A stretch of DNA of 64,000 nucleotides from Acaryochloris sp. CRU_2_0. Lineage in GTDB: Bacteria > Cyanobacteriota > Cyanobacteriia > Thermosynechococcales > Thermosynechococcaceae. The translations under genes were made by a program, and so were the position numbers. Location: contig JAAUOM010000009.1 in NCBI GenBank assembly GCA_012034865.1, positions 1-64,000 on the forward strand. Reading direction: 5' to 3'. How positions within the stretch are numbered: the stretch's first letter is position 1; every line of letters begins with the position of its first letter. The notes under the pieces were generated by a model. The model had not been told where the DNA came from. It saw nothing but the letters and a program-made list of their open reading frames with translations, and ran no database searches. Positions 7,962 through 17,717 of this stretch are shown one piece after another.

Positions 7962-9823
7962 GAAGGGGCTGGAACAGCCTCCCTAGCCATCGCAAGACCC
8001 AATTTAGGTTTAGGAATGTGCAGACCATAGGTGATGCGATCGCCCGGTTGCCACTCCTCATCCGCAGTGGCAATCCGTAATTGCCCTTGACGCTGAATCA
8101 GCAGCGGAATCACCGTTCCGGCATTGATGAGGGCTTGTAAATGATCCCGCTGGCGTTGGAATTTATGCTCATCCATATTCAGCTCCGTATTTGTAATCTT
8201 GACCTCATTCGTACTTAAGTATTGGCTCCATTCCTTAATCGAAAGTCGAGAGGAAAAAGCTCGCTTCACCCCCGGACTCGCCAATTTTTCTGCTGGTTCT
8301 GCCACCCCCAAATGACGGGACTGATCAGGGTAGACGGCCAAAACACGCGGCGGACGGAATTCCTCTTTCACCCGTTGGGCTAAAACCGAGTTCACTTCCG
8401 AATTGCTTGTTGTGGTTAAAAACGTTCCCACCCTTGCCACCCCAATTTCATTGAGGGCATCCATATTCAAAGCACTAGTCCGGTATACCCGTAAATTTTC
8501 TGCCTTGGCTTGCTTACAATATTCGGGATTGGCATCAATCATCACCACAGTTTCCCCCTGGTCTTTAATCAAATGGGCAACCATCCGCCCAAAGGGATTG
8601 CAGCCGACAATCATCGCCCCTGTGGCTTCATCTGAGCGCACCCGCAACCAGTCGGCCACCCAGCGCGCCGTTAACCCCTGCAAGAACACCGTCAAAAGGA
8701 TCGTTAAAAAGACCAAAGCTTTAATGGCATCGCCGCCATTAATCCCTTGTTTCGTCAGAGAAATGGCAAACAAAGACGCCACTGAAGCCGCCACAATCCC
8801 TCTAGGAGCTACCCAGGCCAAAAAGGCTTTCTGACGCCAAGTCAGGTCGCTAGACCAGGTAGAAACCAAAATATTGAGAGGACGGACAATCAGCATTAAA
8901 GCTGCAACGGTCAAGATCCCGCCCCAGCCCAAGGCAAAAATACTGGCAATGGACAGATCCGCAGACAAAAGAATAAACAGAACCGAAATAGCCAAAATGC
9001 TCAACTGATTTTTGAAGCGAAGCAAGAGGCGTTCTTCGGGTAAGGCCGCGATCTTGAGCATAATGCCCGCAGCCACTGCTGTCATTAAACCAGACTCACT
9101 AATGAGCGCCTGGGATAAGCCGAATAGACCCCACAATCCAGCCAAAACCGATAAATTCTTTAGATCTTCTGATAAAAAGCGCGCTTTTATCAGAAAAAGA
9201 CCCAACAGCCAGCCGCCGCCAATGCCAATCATGCCGCCAATACCCAAGCGCAACAGCAAACCACTGACGATGGTAAAGGGATCGGCATTCCCCTGCAAGA
9301 CAATATTGAGAACAACCACCGCTAAGATGGCACCCACAGGATCAATCAAGACCCCTTCCCCCTCCAGCAAGGTTGAAACCTGTCGGTCAGCATTAACCTG
9401 TTTTAATAGCGGGGCAACGACCGTCGGACCTGTCACGACCACCAAAGAGGCATAAAGAAAAGCAATTTGCCAAGGAAATTCACTGAGCCAATGGGCCGCC
9501 AGTCCTCCTCCAAACAGGGTAACCAAAGCCCCTACCGTCACTAAGTTGCGGAGGCTTGTGGAGACTTCTTCCATTTCTCGCAACTGTAAATTCAGTCCCC
9601 CTTCAAACAGAATTAAGGCCACACAGAGGGAGACCATCACCTCTAAACCATTGCCTAACAGGCTGGGATGCAGAATACCGAGGGCACTGGGTCCCATAGC
9701 CATCCCAAACAAGAGTAAAAAAACAATACTGGGGACTTTGAGATAGTCAGCAATGACCTGGGCTGAAATCCCGGCAACCACAGTGATCACCATTAACAAG
9801 GTAATTTCTAGATTTCCTTCCAT
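7958..9823 (-). CDS. CPA1-type cation/proton antiporter with C-terminal TrkA-N domain
   Basis: A 621-residue membrane transporter. About 12 hydrophobic helices fill residues 1-395, with features of Na+(K+)/H+ antiporters (LILFEGGLNL near 75-85 and a GPTVVAPLL segment in the fifth or sixth helix). A Rossmann TrkA-N/RCK-like domain follows (about 400-530; GCNPFGRMVAHLIKDQGE) and then a small C-terminal domain, suggesting gating by nucleotide or ligand. It probably exports Na+ or K+ across the plasma or thylakoid membrane. ATG 9823 lies two bases after the stop of the AGE gene; TTG 9829 is an alternative that would overlap it. It is the last gene of the minus-strand pedR run. Confidence 0.85.
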   Translation of the reverse strand: MEGNLEITLLMVITVVAGISAQVIADYLKVPSIVFLLLFGMAMGPSALGILHPSLLGNGLEVMVSLCVALILFEGGLNLQLREMEEVSTSLRNLVTVGALVTLFGGGLAAHWLSEFPWQIAFLYASLVVVTGPTVVAPLLKQVNADRQVSTLLEGEGVLIDPVGAILAVVVLNIVLQGNADPFTIVSGLLLRLGIGGMIGIGGGWLLGLFLIKARFLSEDLKNLSVLAGLWGLFGLSQALISESGLMTAVAAGIMLKIAALPEERLLLRFKNQLSILAISVLFILLSADLSIASIFALGWGGILTVAALMLIVRPLNILVSTWSSDLTWRQKAFLAWVAPRGIVAASVASLFAISLTKQGINGGDAIKALVFLTILLTVFLQGLTARWVADWLRVRSDEATGAMIVGCNPFGRMVAHLIKDQGETVVMIDANPEYCKQAKAENLRVYRTSALNMDALNEIGVARVGTFLTTTSNSEVNSVLAQRVKEEFRPPRVLAVYPDQSRHLGVAEPAEKLASPGVKRAFSSRLSIKEWSQYLSTNEVKITNTELNMDEHKFQRQRDHLQALINAGTVIPLLIQRQGQLRIATADEEWQPGDRITYGLHIPKPKLGLAMAREAVPAPS

Positions 9824-9825
9824 GA

Positions 9826-11013
9826 TCAAGGCCGATCCTGGCTTGCGCTTAACTTCTCAAACTGTTGCCAACACAGGTATAAGGCTCTGGGGACGTGAAA
9901 ACAGCCTTTCCATTTCCCGCCCTTCAATGACAAATGCGCTTGACCGCCTCGATGCAAATAGCCAAACCACTCACCATACTCTGGATCGGCAAAATGAGAC
10001 CAACTGTATGCATGCACCTTTTGGTACCACTGCCAGCAGTCCTCTCTCCCCGTCAAACGATAGCCCATCGCCAAGGCGACTAAGGTTTCCAAATGCACCC
10101 ACCACAGTTTTTGATCCCATTCCAGTTGCTGGGGGGGATGGCCTTCGGCATCTAGAAAGTAAAAGAGCCCCCCATATTCTTTGTCCCAACTAAAGTCCAG
10201 AATATTGAGGACAATCTCCACAGCTTGCTGGATCAGTGATTGATCCCTACGACGCTGGCCAATATCCATGAGAAACCACATAGCTTCAATGCCGTGACCA
10301 GGGTTGATTAATCGGCCTTCAAAACAGTCTACATGGGAACCATTGGGGGCAACGGCTTCGTACAGCAGTCCCCGCTGGACATCCAAAAAGTCTGTCATCA
10401 CTTCTTGGACAGTCTGATCCAAGACCTGATCCAATTGGGCTGGCTCTAAAAGAGGGGCCATCTCTAGGGACAAATTGGCCAAAATCATGGGAACGGCTAG
10501 GGCTTTCAGGGGCCGGGTGCCGGGATAGAGCTTGTTATACCGCCCCTTGGGATTTTGCTGTCTGCGAAGTACATTGTCATAGGCTTGTAAGGCGATCGCA
10601 TTAGCCCAGTCTTGTTGTGAGGCGACAGCAAATTGACTAAAAGCCATGGCTGCAAAGCAATCAGAGAAAATATTGTAGGGCTGCACCAAAGGCTCTCCAG
10701 CCCGATTCAAAGCAAAATACCAGTTGCCTTCAGGATCGCGTCCGTGCTTTGCCAAAAATTGCGCTCCGTGACTGGCAATATTTAGCCAGTCTGTCTGGGA
10801 GGCCAACTGGTTATACAGCATGGCAAAGGTCCAGACTTGCCGATTTTGCAGCCAAATAAATTTATCGGTGTCATAGACTTGGCCTTGACGATCAAGACAG
10901 GTGAAATATCCCCCCTGTTGTTCATCTAGGGAATGGGTTTGCCAAAAGGGGAGGACATCCTCTAGCAGGGCAGTTTTATAGTGTATGGCTAATTCTGCAA
11001 AGGTTAGGTTCAT
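9826..11013 (-). CDS. AGE family epimerase/isomerase (N-acylglucosamine 2-epimerase-like)
   Basis: A 395-residue alpha/alpha-barrel enzyme. The length and the [16 protein letters not shown] block match cyanobacterial N-acyl-D-glucosamine 2-epimerases, a family including the characterised Synechocystis enzyme Slr1975 that interconverts GlcNAc and ManNAc with ATP as an effector. Repeated aromatic helices ([33 protein letters not shown]) form the barrel. Related AGE enzymes act on mannose or cellobiose, so the substrate is not certain. It starts at ATG 11013, two bases after the stop of the preceding small gene, so translation is probably coupled. Confidence 0.82.
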   Translation of the reverse strand: MNLTFAELAIHYKTALLEDVLPFWQTHSLDEQQGGYFTCLDRQGQVYDTDKFIWLQNRQVWTFAMLYNQLASQTDWLNIASHGAQFLAKHGRDPEGNWYFALNRAGEPLVQPYNIFSDCFAAMAFSQFAVASQQDWANAIALQAYDNVLRRQQNPKGRYNKLYPGTRPLKALAVPMILANLSLEMAPLLEPAQLDQVLDQTVQEVMTDFLDVQRGLLYEAVAPNGSHVDCFEGRLINPGHGIEAMWFLMDIGQRRRDQSLIQQAVEIVLNILDFSWDKEYGGLFYFLDAEGHPPQQLEWDQKLWWVHLETLVALAMGYRLTGREDCWQWYQKVHAYSWSHFADPEYGEWFGYLHRGGQAHLSLKGGKWKGCFHVPRALYLCWQQFEKLSASQDRP

Positions 11014-11015
11014 CT

Positions 11016-11345
11016 CTATTCAGCTTCAGGGCGCGTCACCCATTGGCCAAACCGTTCAGCGTAGAACCCTAGGATTTGATCGAGCTGGACGCGATCGCGA
11101 TCTGGCAAATCTTGGGGATGGCGGATTCGCAACCCACCCACTTGGCTGAGGGAATAGTCGAAGTGTTGGGCGGTTTGCGGCAGGAGGTCGATTTCGACTT
11201 GCTCAATTTGGCGCAAATGAGCGGCAATCTCGCGGTAAACGGCTAGGGGCAAGCCGGGACATTGAATATCGTATTCTTGCAAGGTCACGACAAGGCTGAG
11301 TTGGATGGGGGTCAGGAGGGATGAAGGATGGCGATCTCCCGCCAT
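11016..11345 (-). CDS. conserved hypothetical protein, pedR neighbour
   Basis: A 109-residue cytosolic protein without signal or membrane segments; I do not recognise a named family. It is mostly predicted helix and strand, with a central [21 protein letters not shown] stretch, and ends in an acidic PEAE tail. ATG 11345 is chosen because it falls just after the pedR stop at 11351; a longer frame from TTG 11378 would overlap pedR. Tight spacing on both sides places it in one transcript with pedR and the AGE epimerase. Confidence 0.6.
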   Translation of the reverse strand: MAGDRHPSSLLTPIQLSLVVTLQEYDIQCPGLPLAVYREIAAHLRQIEQVEIDLLPQTAQHFDYSLSQVGGLRIRHPQDLPDRDRVQLDQILGFYAERFGQWVTRPEAE

Positions 11346-11350
11346 CGGGT

Positions 11351-11614
11351 TTACGGGTCTACTGGGGGCAAGGCACAACAGTTGACATCGTTGAGGCAGA
11401 CTTTACCCCATTGTAAGGCCCAACGCACGAGAGCCACTCGATTATCAGTTCCCGTTTTGGTAAGGATGTTGCTGATGTGATTATCGACGGTTCGTTTACT
11501 GATATCGAGTCGCTGAGAGATTTCTTCATTTTTTAAGCCAGAGGCTACCAATTCAATCACTTCCAACTCTCGCTCAGACAGGGGATGATTCGCTTGCAGT
11601 TCGCCACTACTCAT
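11351..11614 (-). CDS. pedR: small LuxR-type regulator PedR
   Basis: An 87-residue protein that is almost entirely a LuxR-type helix-turn-helix (LSERELEVIELVASGLKN then EISQRLDISKRTVDNHI at residues 13-47), with no receiver domain. The short C-terminal tail carries conserved cysteines (KVCLNDVNCC, residues 71-80). This architecture matches PedR (Ssl0564 in Synechocystis), a redox-sensing regulator that changes activity with photosynthetic electron transport and thioredoxin. The assignment is by recall of size, HTH type and the Cys tail. It heads a compact minus-strand run with a small protein, an AGE epimerase and an antiporter. Confidence 0.78.
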   Translation of the reverse strand: MSSGELQANHPLSERELEVIELVASGLKNEEISQRLDISKRTVDNHISNILTKTGTDNRVALVRWALQWGKVCLNDVNCCALPPVDP

Positions 11615-11754
11615 TGATTATTGCCATGCCTCTGCATAAATACTCATGCACCTGCTCCCATTGTAGGGATTTCTGGGATAAAGTGCATCTTGGCAACATA
11701 AAGTCATTGCATAGCAGAGGAGGTCTGGATGAATAAGGGGCTGATGGCTTGTCT

Positions 11755-13371
11755 CTATTGTGTTTGCGCAACAAGCGGCGCGATCGCACTCAATTCCAAC
11801 TTGGGATGATCTTCTCGCAGTTGTTGGAGATTCCACTCATTCTTAAACAAAAGGACCGGGCGTCCCCAGCTATCTTTGACCGTGATGGCATTAAAAATTC
11901 GCCCCACAGCCTCTAAGGCCGCCCACCCCTCTAACACCCAGCGGGCCACAGCATAGGGCAACATCTCTAGGCGCGTTTCCACCCCATACTCGTTTTGCAG
12001 CCGAAATTGCACAACCTCAAATTGCAACTGTCCTACCGCGGCTAGAATGGGGTCGCGTTTGATTTCATCTGCGGAATACATAATCTGCACGGCTCCTTCT
12101 TCTCGCAGTTCCGATACCCCTTTTTGAAACTGCTTGAACTTAGAGGGATTAGGATTTTTGAGATAAGCAAACAATTCTGGTGAGAAGCAAGGGATACCTT
12201 CATAGGCTAGCTTCTGCCCTTGAAAAATCGTATCCCCAATCGCAAATACCCCCGGATTATTCAAACCGATAATATCGCCGGGATAGGCTTCTTCTAAGGA
12301 CTGGCGGCCTTGGGCAAACAGCTTTTGGGGTCTGGAGAGGCGAATGGTTTTGCCGGTGCGGGTATGACTAACGGTCATGTCTTTTGCAAATTTGCCAGAG
12401 CAGACACGGACAAAGGCGACGCGATCGCGGTGCTTCGGATCCATATTGGCCTGCAACTTAAACACAAATCCTGTGAAATCTTCGTGGGTGGGGGGAATAG
12501 CACCGAGGTTACTCTGATAGGCTCCTGGCTTGAGGGCATAGTCGAGAAACGCCTGCAAAAATAGCTCTACGCCAAAATTGGTCATGGCACTGCCAAAAAA
12601 GAGGGGAGTCATCCGCCCCGCATGCACATGCTCTAAGTCGAGCTGAGAGCCTAATTCCTCAATCAGCTCTAGTTCATCCTTGAGTTGGAAATATAAATCC
12701 TGCTCTAGGAGGGTTTCAATTTGGGGATCGTCGAGATCAATTCGGGTATCCAGGGCTGCTCGTTGACCATGGTGAGACCGCTCAAACAGGTGGATCTGGC
12801 GACTGCGTCGATCAAAAACCCCTTGGAAACGACCTCCCATACCAATGGGCCAGTTCACCGCATAGGTCTGTAAGCCCAACTCCTGTTCAATCTCATCTAA
12901 GAGTTCTAAGGGTTCTCGGCCAGGGCGATCCAGCTTATTGATGAACGTGAAGATGGGTAGCGATCGCAATTGACACACTTCAAACAATTTGCGCGTTTGC
13001 GGTTCCAACCCCTTGGCGGCATCCACCAGCATCACCGCATTATCCGCTGCGGCTAGGGTACGATAGGTGTCTTCACTAAAATCTTGGTGACCGGGCGTAT
13101 CCAGCAAGTTGATCTGGCAGCTCTGATAGGCAAATTGCAGCACCGTTGAGGTAATCGAAATCCCCCGTTGTTGCTCCATTTCCATCCAGTCTGAAGTGGC
13201 ATGGCGCTGAGCTCGTCTGGCCTTCACGGCCCCGGCTTCATGAATGGCACCCCCATACAGGAGCAGTTTCTCCGTTAGGGTTGTTTTCCCAGCATCAGGG
13301 TGGGAAATAATTGCAAAGTTTCGACGAGATTCTACGGCCTCAGCCAACTCAGCTTGCAATTCAGTGGGCAT
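11755..13371 (-). CDS. prfC: peptide chain release factor 3
   Basis: A 538-residue translational GTPase that recycles RF1 and RF2 from the ribosome after termination. The G motifs are plain: [13 protein letters not shown] (G1, about residues 23-35), RGISITS (G2), [14 protein letters not shown] (G3) and [10 protein letters not shown] (G4). The later EF-Tu-like and RF3 C-terminal domains are full length. ATG 13371 (MPTELQ) is preferred over TTG 13383. It is 140 bases upstream of pedR on the same strand and may have its own terminator or promoter. Confidence 0.93.
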   Translation of the reverse strand: MPTELQAELAEAVESRRNFAIISHPDAGKTTLTEKLLLYGGAIHEAGAVKARRAQRHATSDWMEMEQQRGISITSTVLQFAYQSCQINLLDTPGHQDFSEDTYRTLAAADNAVMLVDAAKGLEPQTRKLFEVCQLRSLPIFTFINKLDRPGREPLELLDEIEQELGLQTYAVNWPIGMGGRFQGVFDRRSRQIHLFERSHHGQRAALDTRIDLDDPQIETLLEQDLYFQLKDELELIEELGSQLDLEHVHAGRMTPLFFGSAMTNFGVELFLQAFLDYALKPGAYQSNLGAIPPTHEDFTGFVFKLQANMDPKHRDRVAFVRVCSGKFAKDMTVSHTRTGKTIRLSRPQKLFAQGRQSLEEAYPGDIIGLNNPGVFAIGDTIFQGQKLAYEGIPCFSPELFAYLKNPNPSKFKQFQKGVSELREEGAVQIMYSADEIKRDPILAAVGQLQFEVVQFRLQNEYGVETRLEMLPYAVARWVLEGWAALEAVGRIFNAITVKDSWGRPVLLFKNEWNLQQLREDHPKLELSAIAPLVAQTQ

Positions 13372-13531
13372 AGGGACTACCAAAGGGAGGGATTTTCAGA
13401 CACTTTATTATAGGCTAGGGACTTCCCCGCCCTAGCAACCCCTTGAGACACAACCTTCCCAGAAATGGTGAATTAACCTGCGCTGATAGGAGCATTATGG
13501 TTGATTAAGGCTTTAACCATTGGCGTGGCCT

Positions 13532-14716
13532 TCAATTGATGGGTAGAGAACGGATCTGTCTCTGTTGCTCCAAGGGTAAAACCGCCGTAGCTTGCTGTAC
13601 CAAGGCTAACAGTTCTTGGTGATGAAAAGGGGTTCCTAGACAGGCCATAGCACCAGACAACCGGGTGCGGAGAAGATCACACATCCCTCGCTGGGGGACG
13701 GTGATAATCACTGGTAAATCTTGCAATTGTTCCCGCCGATGAACCATCCGACAGAGTTGATACCCATCTACATGGGGCAATTCAGCGTCTATGAGTGCCA
13801 ACATGGGTGGACGCTTCAGTAACGCAGGGAGGGCACGAATAGAGTCGCTCAAGCCCATCACCTCATATCCCGATGGCTCTAGGACTCGTGTAACATAGCG
13901 TTGGACTGGCTTGCTTTGATTAATGCAGGCGATCCGAGGACGGGTCAAGAGCTTACCCCTAGCGTAAGGATGCATCCCTAGGGCACCCAGTTTAATGAGA
14001 GGATGGAGAGCAATGGCCAAATCTCCTACCTTGATCTGCAAGGTATGCGCCAGTTGATACAGACAATGATCCTGCCCTAGAGCCTGGGTCAATTGCGTTA
14101 TGTCGGGCAGCTTGTCACTGACATAATCCGCATATTCGATAAACTTATCCTCATCTAAAATGTAGGGTCTAGCAAAAGGGGATGCAATTTCTGCACTCAA
14201 TAGGGTCCATTGATTCACGGCCTGCTCAATAGGTAAGACTAAATTCCATAGCGATGTACACATCACCATCGGGTCAACTGGTCCATTGCTCTCAAGTTGG
14301 TGTTGGGGATGGGGAATGGCGAGGGCATGGATAAGGGCTTCTTGCGTCAGAGCCGTTAAGAGATCCTTTAATTGTGCATGGGTGATGTTGCCTGCTTGCC
14401 ACAACTGACAGAGAAAGTCATACTCTGACAGTGTGGTGTGGGGCCAAAATTCATCTAGTTTAGGTGTACACCGTTCCAGCAAATAACAAAGGCGCTCCCG
14501 GTTGCCCACCATACTTTCTGCAAAATTGACCTGCCCCTGATAAAAAAAGACTCGCCAACCCGTAGACAGATCCTTGGGATCACGAATCACAACTCGCCCT
14601 GATGGACAGGAGTGGAGCAGGTCTCGTAGGACTTCAGCCGTGGATTTTTTTAAACCAGTATCAAAAGCAGTCATGGTTGCTTGTCTATCTAGTTGAAGAT
14701 AACTTGTTGGCAACAT
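13532..14716 (-). CDS. response regulator with N-terminal PATAN-like domain
   Basis: A 394-residue protein. The N-terminal 250 residues resemble the PATAN/DUF4388-like region of PatA and PixG proteins (VFFYQGQVNFAES, then helical text with PKLDEFW). The C-terminal 120 residues form a receiver domain (CINQSKPVQRYV, LIDAELPHVDGYQL with the likely phospho-Asp). The usual first acidic pair of the receiver is replaced by Asn-Gln, so phosphorylation may be weak or absent. ATG 14716 has an AGGGGA ribosome site eight bases upstream, which decides the start over ATG 14674. PATAN-REC proteins act in phototaxis and pilus signalling. It is unlinked to the main chemosensory cluster at 23 kb. Confidence 0.72.
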   Translation of the reverse strand: MLPTSYLQLDRQATMTAFDTGLKKSTAEVLRDLLHSCPSGRVVIRDPKDLSTGWRVFFYQGQVNFAESMVGNRERLCYLLERCTPKLDEFWPHTTLSEYDFLCQLWQAGNITHAQLKDLLTALTQEALIHALAIPHPQHQLESNGPVDPMVMCTSLWNLVLPIEQAVNQWTLLSAEIASPFARPYILDEDKFIEYADYVSDKLPDITQLTQALGQDHCLYQLAHTLQIKVGDLAIALHPLIKLGALGMHPYARGKLLTRPRIACINQSKPVQRYVTRVLEPSGYEVMGLSDSIRALPALLKRPPMLALIDAELPHVDGYQLCRMVHRREQLQDLPVIITVPQRGMCDLLRTRLSGAMACLGTPFHHQELLALVQQATAVLPLEQQRQIRSLPIN

Positions 14717-14843
14717 CCTGAATTCCCCTTTTGGGGATCCTACGGGTATACCAGCAAGTTTAAAAGTGGTGTTACCCAGTCAATCATCCCATCCACGGCG
14801 CTAATGCAGGTATGGGATTTTAAACATTGGAGGATATAAAACG

Positions 14844-14870
14844 GTCTTCCCAAGACTTGGGAAGACTTTT
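14844..14870. terminator. bidirectional terminator-like palindrome downstream of arsC
   Basis: A perfect 11-base inverted repeat (GTCTTCCCAAG with CTTGGGAAGAC) separated by one base, with TTTT on the plus side and a T-rich CGTTTTATA on the minus side. It lies between the stop of arsC and the PATAN regulator, so it most likely ends the minus-strand amylosucrase-arsC transcript. Confidence 0.75.
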
Positions 14871-15008
14871 ACAGTATCAAACCTGAGATGACCTCAGTAT
14901 GATTACTGATCATACTTCTAATCATTTCAAAGCGCCAAGGGGAATGCACTTTTGGGGACTTACAACCCTTGCTGTGCTGAAGTTATTGGGTTCCTAAGAA
15001 ATATATCA

Positions 15009-15416
15009 TTAATTAGCCAAGGGAGAAAAACTTTCCATGAGTGTCTTCACCTGGTTTTGAATTTGATCCCGGCTGTTACGAAAAACATTAATAGACTGCC
15101 CCGCTGGATCATCCAGTTGCCAATCGGTAAACAAAGGACGGTTCACCCAAGACTGGGGTAAATCTACCCCACAACCACATAGGGAAATGACGGCATCAAA
15201 TTGTTCTGGCTCATACTCATCGAGAGCATTGGAGGTGTGATGGCTAATATCAATGCCGATTTCTTGCATGACTTGAATGGCCAAGGGATCCACTGAGCTG
15301 GCTTCTAGTCCAGCGCTGGCAACAGCGATCGCATCTTCACCTAAAACCTCCGCAAACCCTTGAGCCATCTGAGAGCGGCGAGAATTGTGTTTGCATACAA
15401 ACATAATGCGTTTCAT
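15009..15416 (-). CDS. arsC: arsenate reductase, low-molecular-weight phosphatase type (glutaredoxin-linked)
   Basis: A 135-residue cytosolic enzyme reducing arsenate to arsenite. The LMW-phosphatase P-loop is CKHNSRR (Cys8 to Arg14), and Cys80 and Cys82 lie in SLCGCGVDLP. These three positions are the ones reported as catalytic in the Synechocystis ArsC, which uses glutathione and glutaredoxin. A DPAGQ motif near 110 supplies the general acid. ATG 15416 is used; the upstream TTG adds one residue. It follows the amylosucrase by 17 bases and is probably co-transcribed. No arsenite exporter or arsR is seen nearby. Confidence 0.88.
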   Translation of the reverse strand: MKRIMFVCKHNSRRSQMAQGFAEVLGEDAIAVASAGLEASSVDPLAIQVMQEIGIDISHHTSNALDEYEPEQFDAVISLCGCGVDLPQSWVNRPLFTDWQLDDPAGQSINVFRNSRDQIQNQVKTLMESFSPLAN

Positions 15417-15433
15417 CAAATGTCTGCCAGGTT

Positions 15434-17380
15434 TTAACGCACGCCAATCAAAATCATAAACTGATAGGGATCGATCATTAGCCGTTGGGTAGCGGTGATC
15501 GTCTTACCTGAGACAATATCGGTAAAGGTTTTGCGCATACCGAGTAAGCGGAGTTGTCGTCCGACAATCTCCTGCTCCTTTTCCGTGAAGTTCGCTAGGA
15601 CTAATACACTCTGATTATCATGATGGCGGAAATAGCCAAAGACCTGATCATTGCCAGGATCCATTATGACAGTCTCTGAGCCGGTAAAGGCTCGGTTTTG
15701 CTGGCGAATATGAATGAGGCGCACTAGCCCCAGATAGATTTGCCCCCACACTTGTTCGGAATCGCGGCGCAGTTCAGCGCGTTGCCAATCAAAGACCAAC
15801 CGATGTGCCCAACGGCTATCCCCATCTTTCTCAGGAGACAGACCATAGTCATAGTCGTTGAGCATCCCTAGTTCATCGCCTAAGTAAAAGAGGGGGATGC
15901 CACCGATGGTTAATAAAATACCGTGCAGGAGCAACACTCGGCGAATCGCTAGGTCGATTTGATCAGGATCTTGTTCATAAAGCCCTTTTTCTAGGCCGCA
16001 CAAGGAGGCTGTTGTCCCGGAAATACGAGCTTGTTGGGTTTCTGGATCCTCTTGAAATGGGAGTCCTCGGGCAAAACTGTTTTCAAAGCGATTGGTATAA
16101 AACGCCGTCAGAAACTGACGATGGTGAAAGGGATTGATATTTAATTCCCAGGCATCGTCATCAGAGAAGGCCCAGCCAATGTCATCATGACAGCGAATAT
16201 AGTTGACCCAAGCGCAGCCCACGGGCAGATCAAAGCGCTTATGCATGGCATGACGTAATAGTCGGGTATTGCGGGTGGCCAGGGCTTCCCATACTAAGGC
16301 CATCAGTTGCGGGTTATAGGAGAGGGGACATTCTTCAGCGCTGATATAGCGCTTCACTTCGTCAGGGTGAACAATCGCTTCGGATTTAAACACCATCGCT
16401 GGGGCGGCAATTTGCAATAAGGCATTAAAGGCTTGAATGAGTAAATGAGCCTCTGGCAGGTTCTCGCAACTGCTATCCAGGCGTTTCCACAAGAAAGCGA
16501 CGGCATCTAGACGGAGAACCTCTACACCAATATTGGCCAAAAATAACATTTCTTCGGCCATATGGGTAAAGACCGTGGGGTTTTCATAGTTGAGATCCCA
16601 CTGGTAGTTACAGAAGGTGGTCCACACCCATTTGCGAATTTTGGTGCGGTAGGTAAAACAACCCGGATGTTCGTCGGGGAAAACGGAATTGACGGTGCGC
16701 TCAAAGGCATCTGGGAGATTGCGATCGCAATACATGCGATAGTGCTCCTGATACTCGCTATTGCCAGCGAGGGCTTGCTTCGCCCATTGATGCTCATCGG
16801 AGGTGTGGTTAAAGACAAAATCTAAGACGAGGCTAATCCCATGTTGGCGGAGTTCGATGGCCAGTTCGGCCAGCTCCTCCATGGTACCTAAATCTGGATT
16901 CACATCTCGATAGCTGGTGACCGCATAACCGCCATCATTGTCTCCGTCTAAGGTTTTGAACAAGGGCATTAAGTGCAGATAGGTAATCCCTAATTCGGTG
17001 AGGTAGGGGATGCGATCGCGAATCCCACTCAAATCGTTGGCAAACAAATCCACATAACACATGGCTCCCACCATCCGATGGGATTGATACCAGTGAGGAT
17101 CTGATTCCCGCATTACATCCAACGCCTTGAGTTCGTCGGGTCGCTTCATCCACATCTGAGTCGTGGAGTCTAAAATCTGCTCTAGATGATAGAAAAAGTC
17201 GTACTGATTGCCATACAGTTGATAGAGCAACCCAAAAAGGCGCGGGAAATGGGTTTTAATCCGCTGGACATAACTTTGCCAGTTCCCTTGATCCACTTGA
17301 TCTGCATATCGCACTTCTAAGCGGGGCATCAACCGCGACAGGGATTTGATACTGTGCCGTTTTAGGGTTACAGAATCCAT
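15434..17380 (-). CDS. amylosucrase (GH13)
   Basis: A 648-residue glycoside hydrolase family 13 enzyme expected to build alpha-1,4-glucan from sucrose and release fructose. The length and long helical N-terminus match amylosucrases. The catalytic triad is visible: nucleophile Asp292 in VLRLDAVAF, acid/base Glu334 in FKSEAIV and stabiliser Asp399 in IRCHDDIGW. LDFVFNHTSDEH near 186-197 is the conserved GH13 region I. ATG 17380 is preferred to ATG 17422 because it has a GGAG site five bases upstream. The pairing with arsC has no obvious biochemical logic. A sucrose hydrolase or trehalose-synthase-like activity cannot be excluded. Confidence 0.85.
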   Translation of the reverse strand: MDSVTLKRHSIKSLSRLMPRLEVRYADQVDQGNWQSYVQRIKTHFPRLFGLLYQLYGNQYDFFYHLEQILDSTTQMWMKRPDELKALDVMRESDPHWYQSHRMVGAMCYVDLFANDLSGIRDRIPYLTELGITYLHLMPLFKTLDGDNDGGYAVTSYRDVNPDLGTMEELAELAIELRQHGISLVLDFVFNHTSDEHQWAKQALAGNSEYQEHYRMYCDRNLPDAFERTVNSVFPDEHPGCFTYRTKIRKWVWTTFCNYQWDLNYENPTVFTHMAEEMLFLANIGVEVLRLDAVAFLWKRLDSSCENLPEAHLLIQAFNALLQIAAPAMVFKSEAIVHPDEVKRYISAEECPLSYNPQLMALVWEALATRNTRLLRHAMHKRFDLPVGCAWVNYIRCHDDIGWAFSDDDAWELNINPFHHRQFLTAFYTNRFENSFARGLPFQEDPETQQARISGTTASLCGLEKGLYEQDPDQIDLAIRRVLLLHGILLTIGGIPLFYLGDELGMLNDYDYGLSPEKDGDSRWAHRLVFDWQRAELRRDSEQVWGQIYLGLVRLIHIRQQNRAFTGSETVIMDPGNDQVFGYFRHHDNQSVLVLANFTEKEQEIVGRQLRLLGMRKTFTDIVSGKTITATQRLMIDPYQFMILIGVR

Positions 17381-17573
17381 TAGATCTCCACATAGGCTCA
17401 AGTCGTGAATGCTATTGAACATAGTGTATCTGCATTTGCCAACCCTGTTGTCACAATTGCCCGCACTGTCGATACCTCTAACTCAAAGCCAAAGAACTAA
17501 GAGATTCTAGTAGTTCACCAGATTAAGTTTAGTGGGTTAGAACAGGTTGATACCGATTCTCTATGGAGATGCA

Positions 17574-17717
17574 CTAAATTAAGAAGAGATTTGGTTGTGC
17601 ACCATTAAAGCGTTCGTTGAAGGTTTGATGACAACCAGGGCAAAAGTACCGCTGGACTCCACTCGGCATCTTGCCATGCTTATGAACCTTCAAGTGTCCA
17701 CATAATGGGCATTCCAT
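17574..17717 (-). pseudogene. IS1-like transposase zinc-ribbon remnant
   Basis: A 47-codon frame from ATG 17717. It has a CPLCG then CPGCH zinc ribbon with the HKHGKMPSGVQRYFCPGC spacing typical of the N-terminus of IS1-type (InsA-like) transposases. After the ribbon the expected DTLYYRR-type continuation is missing; the frame runs NERFNGAQP and stops. No DDE catalytic part or terminal repeats were found nearby, so only a fragment remains. A free-standing small zinc-ribbon protein is the alternative. Confidence 0.55.
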
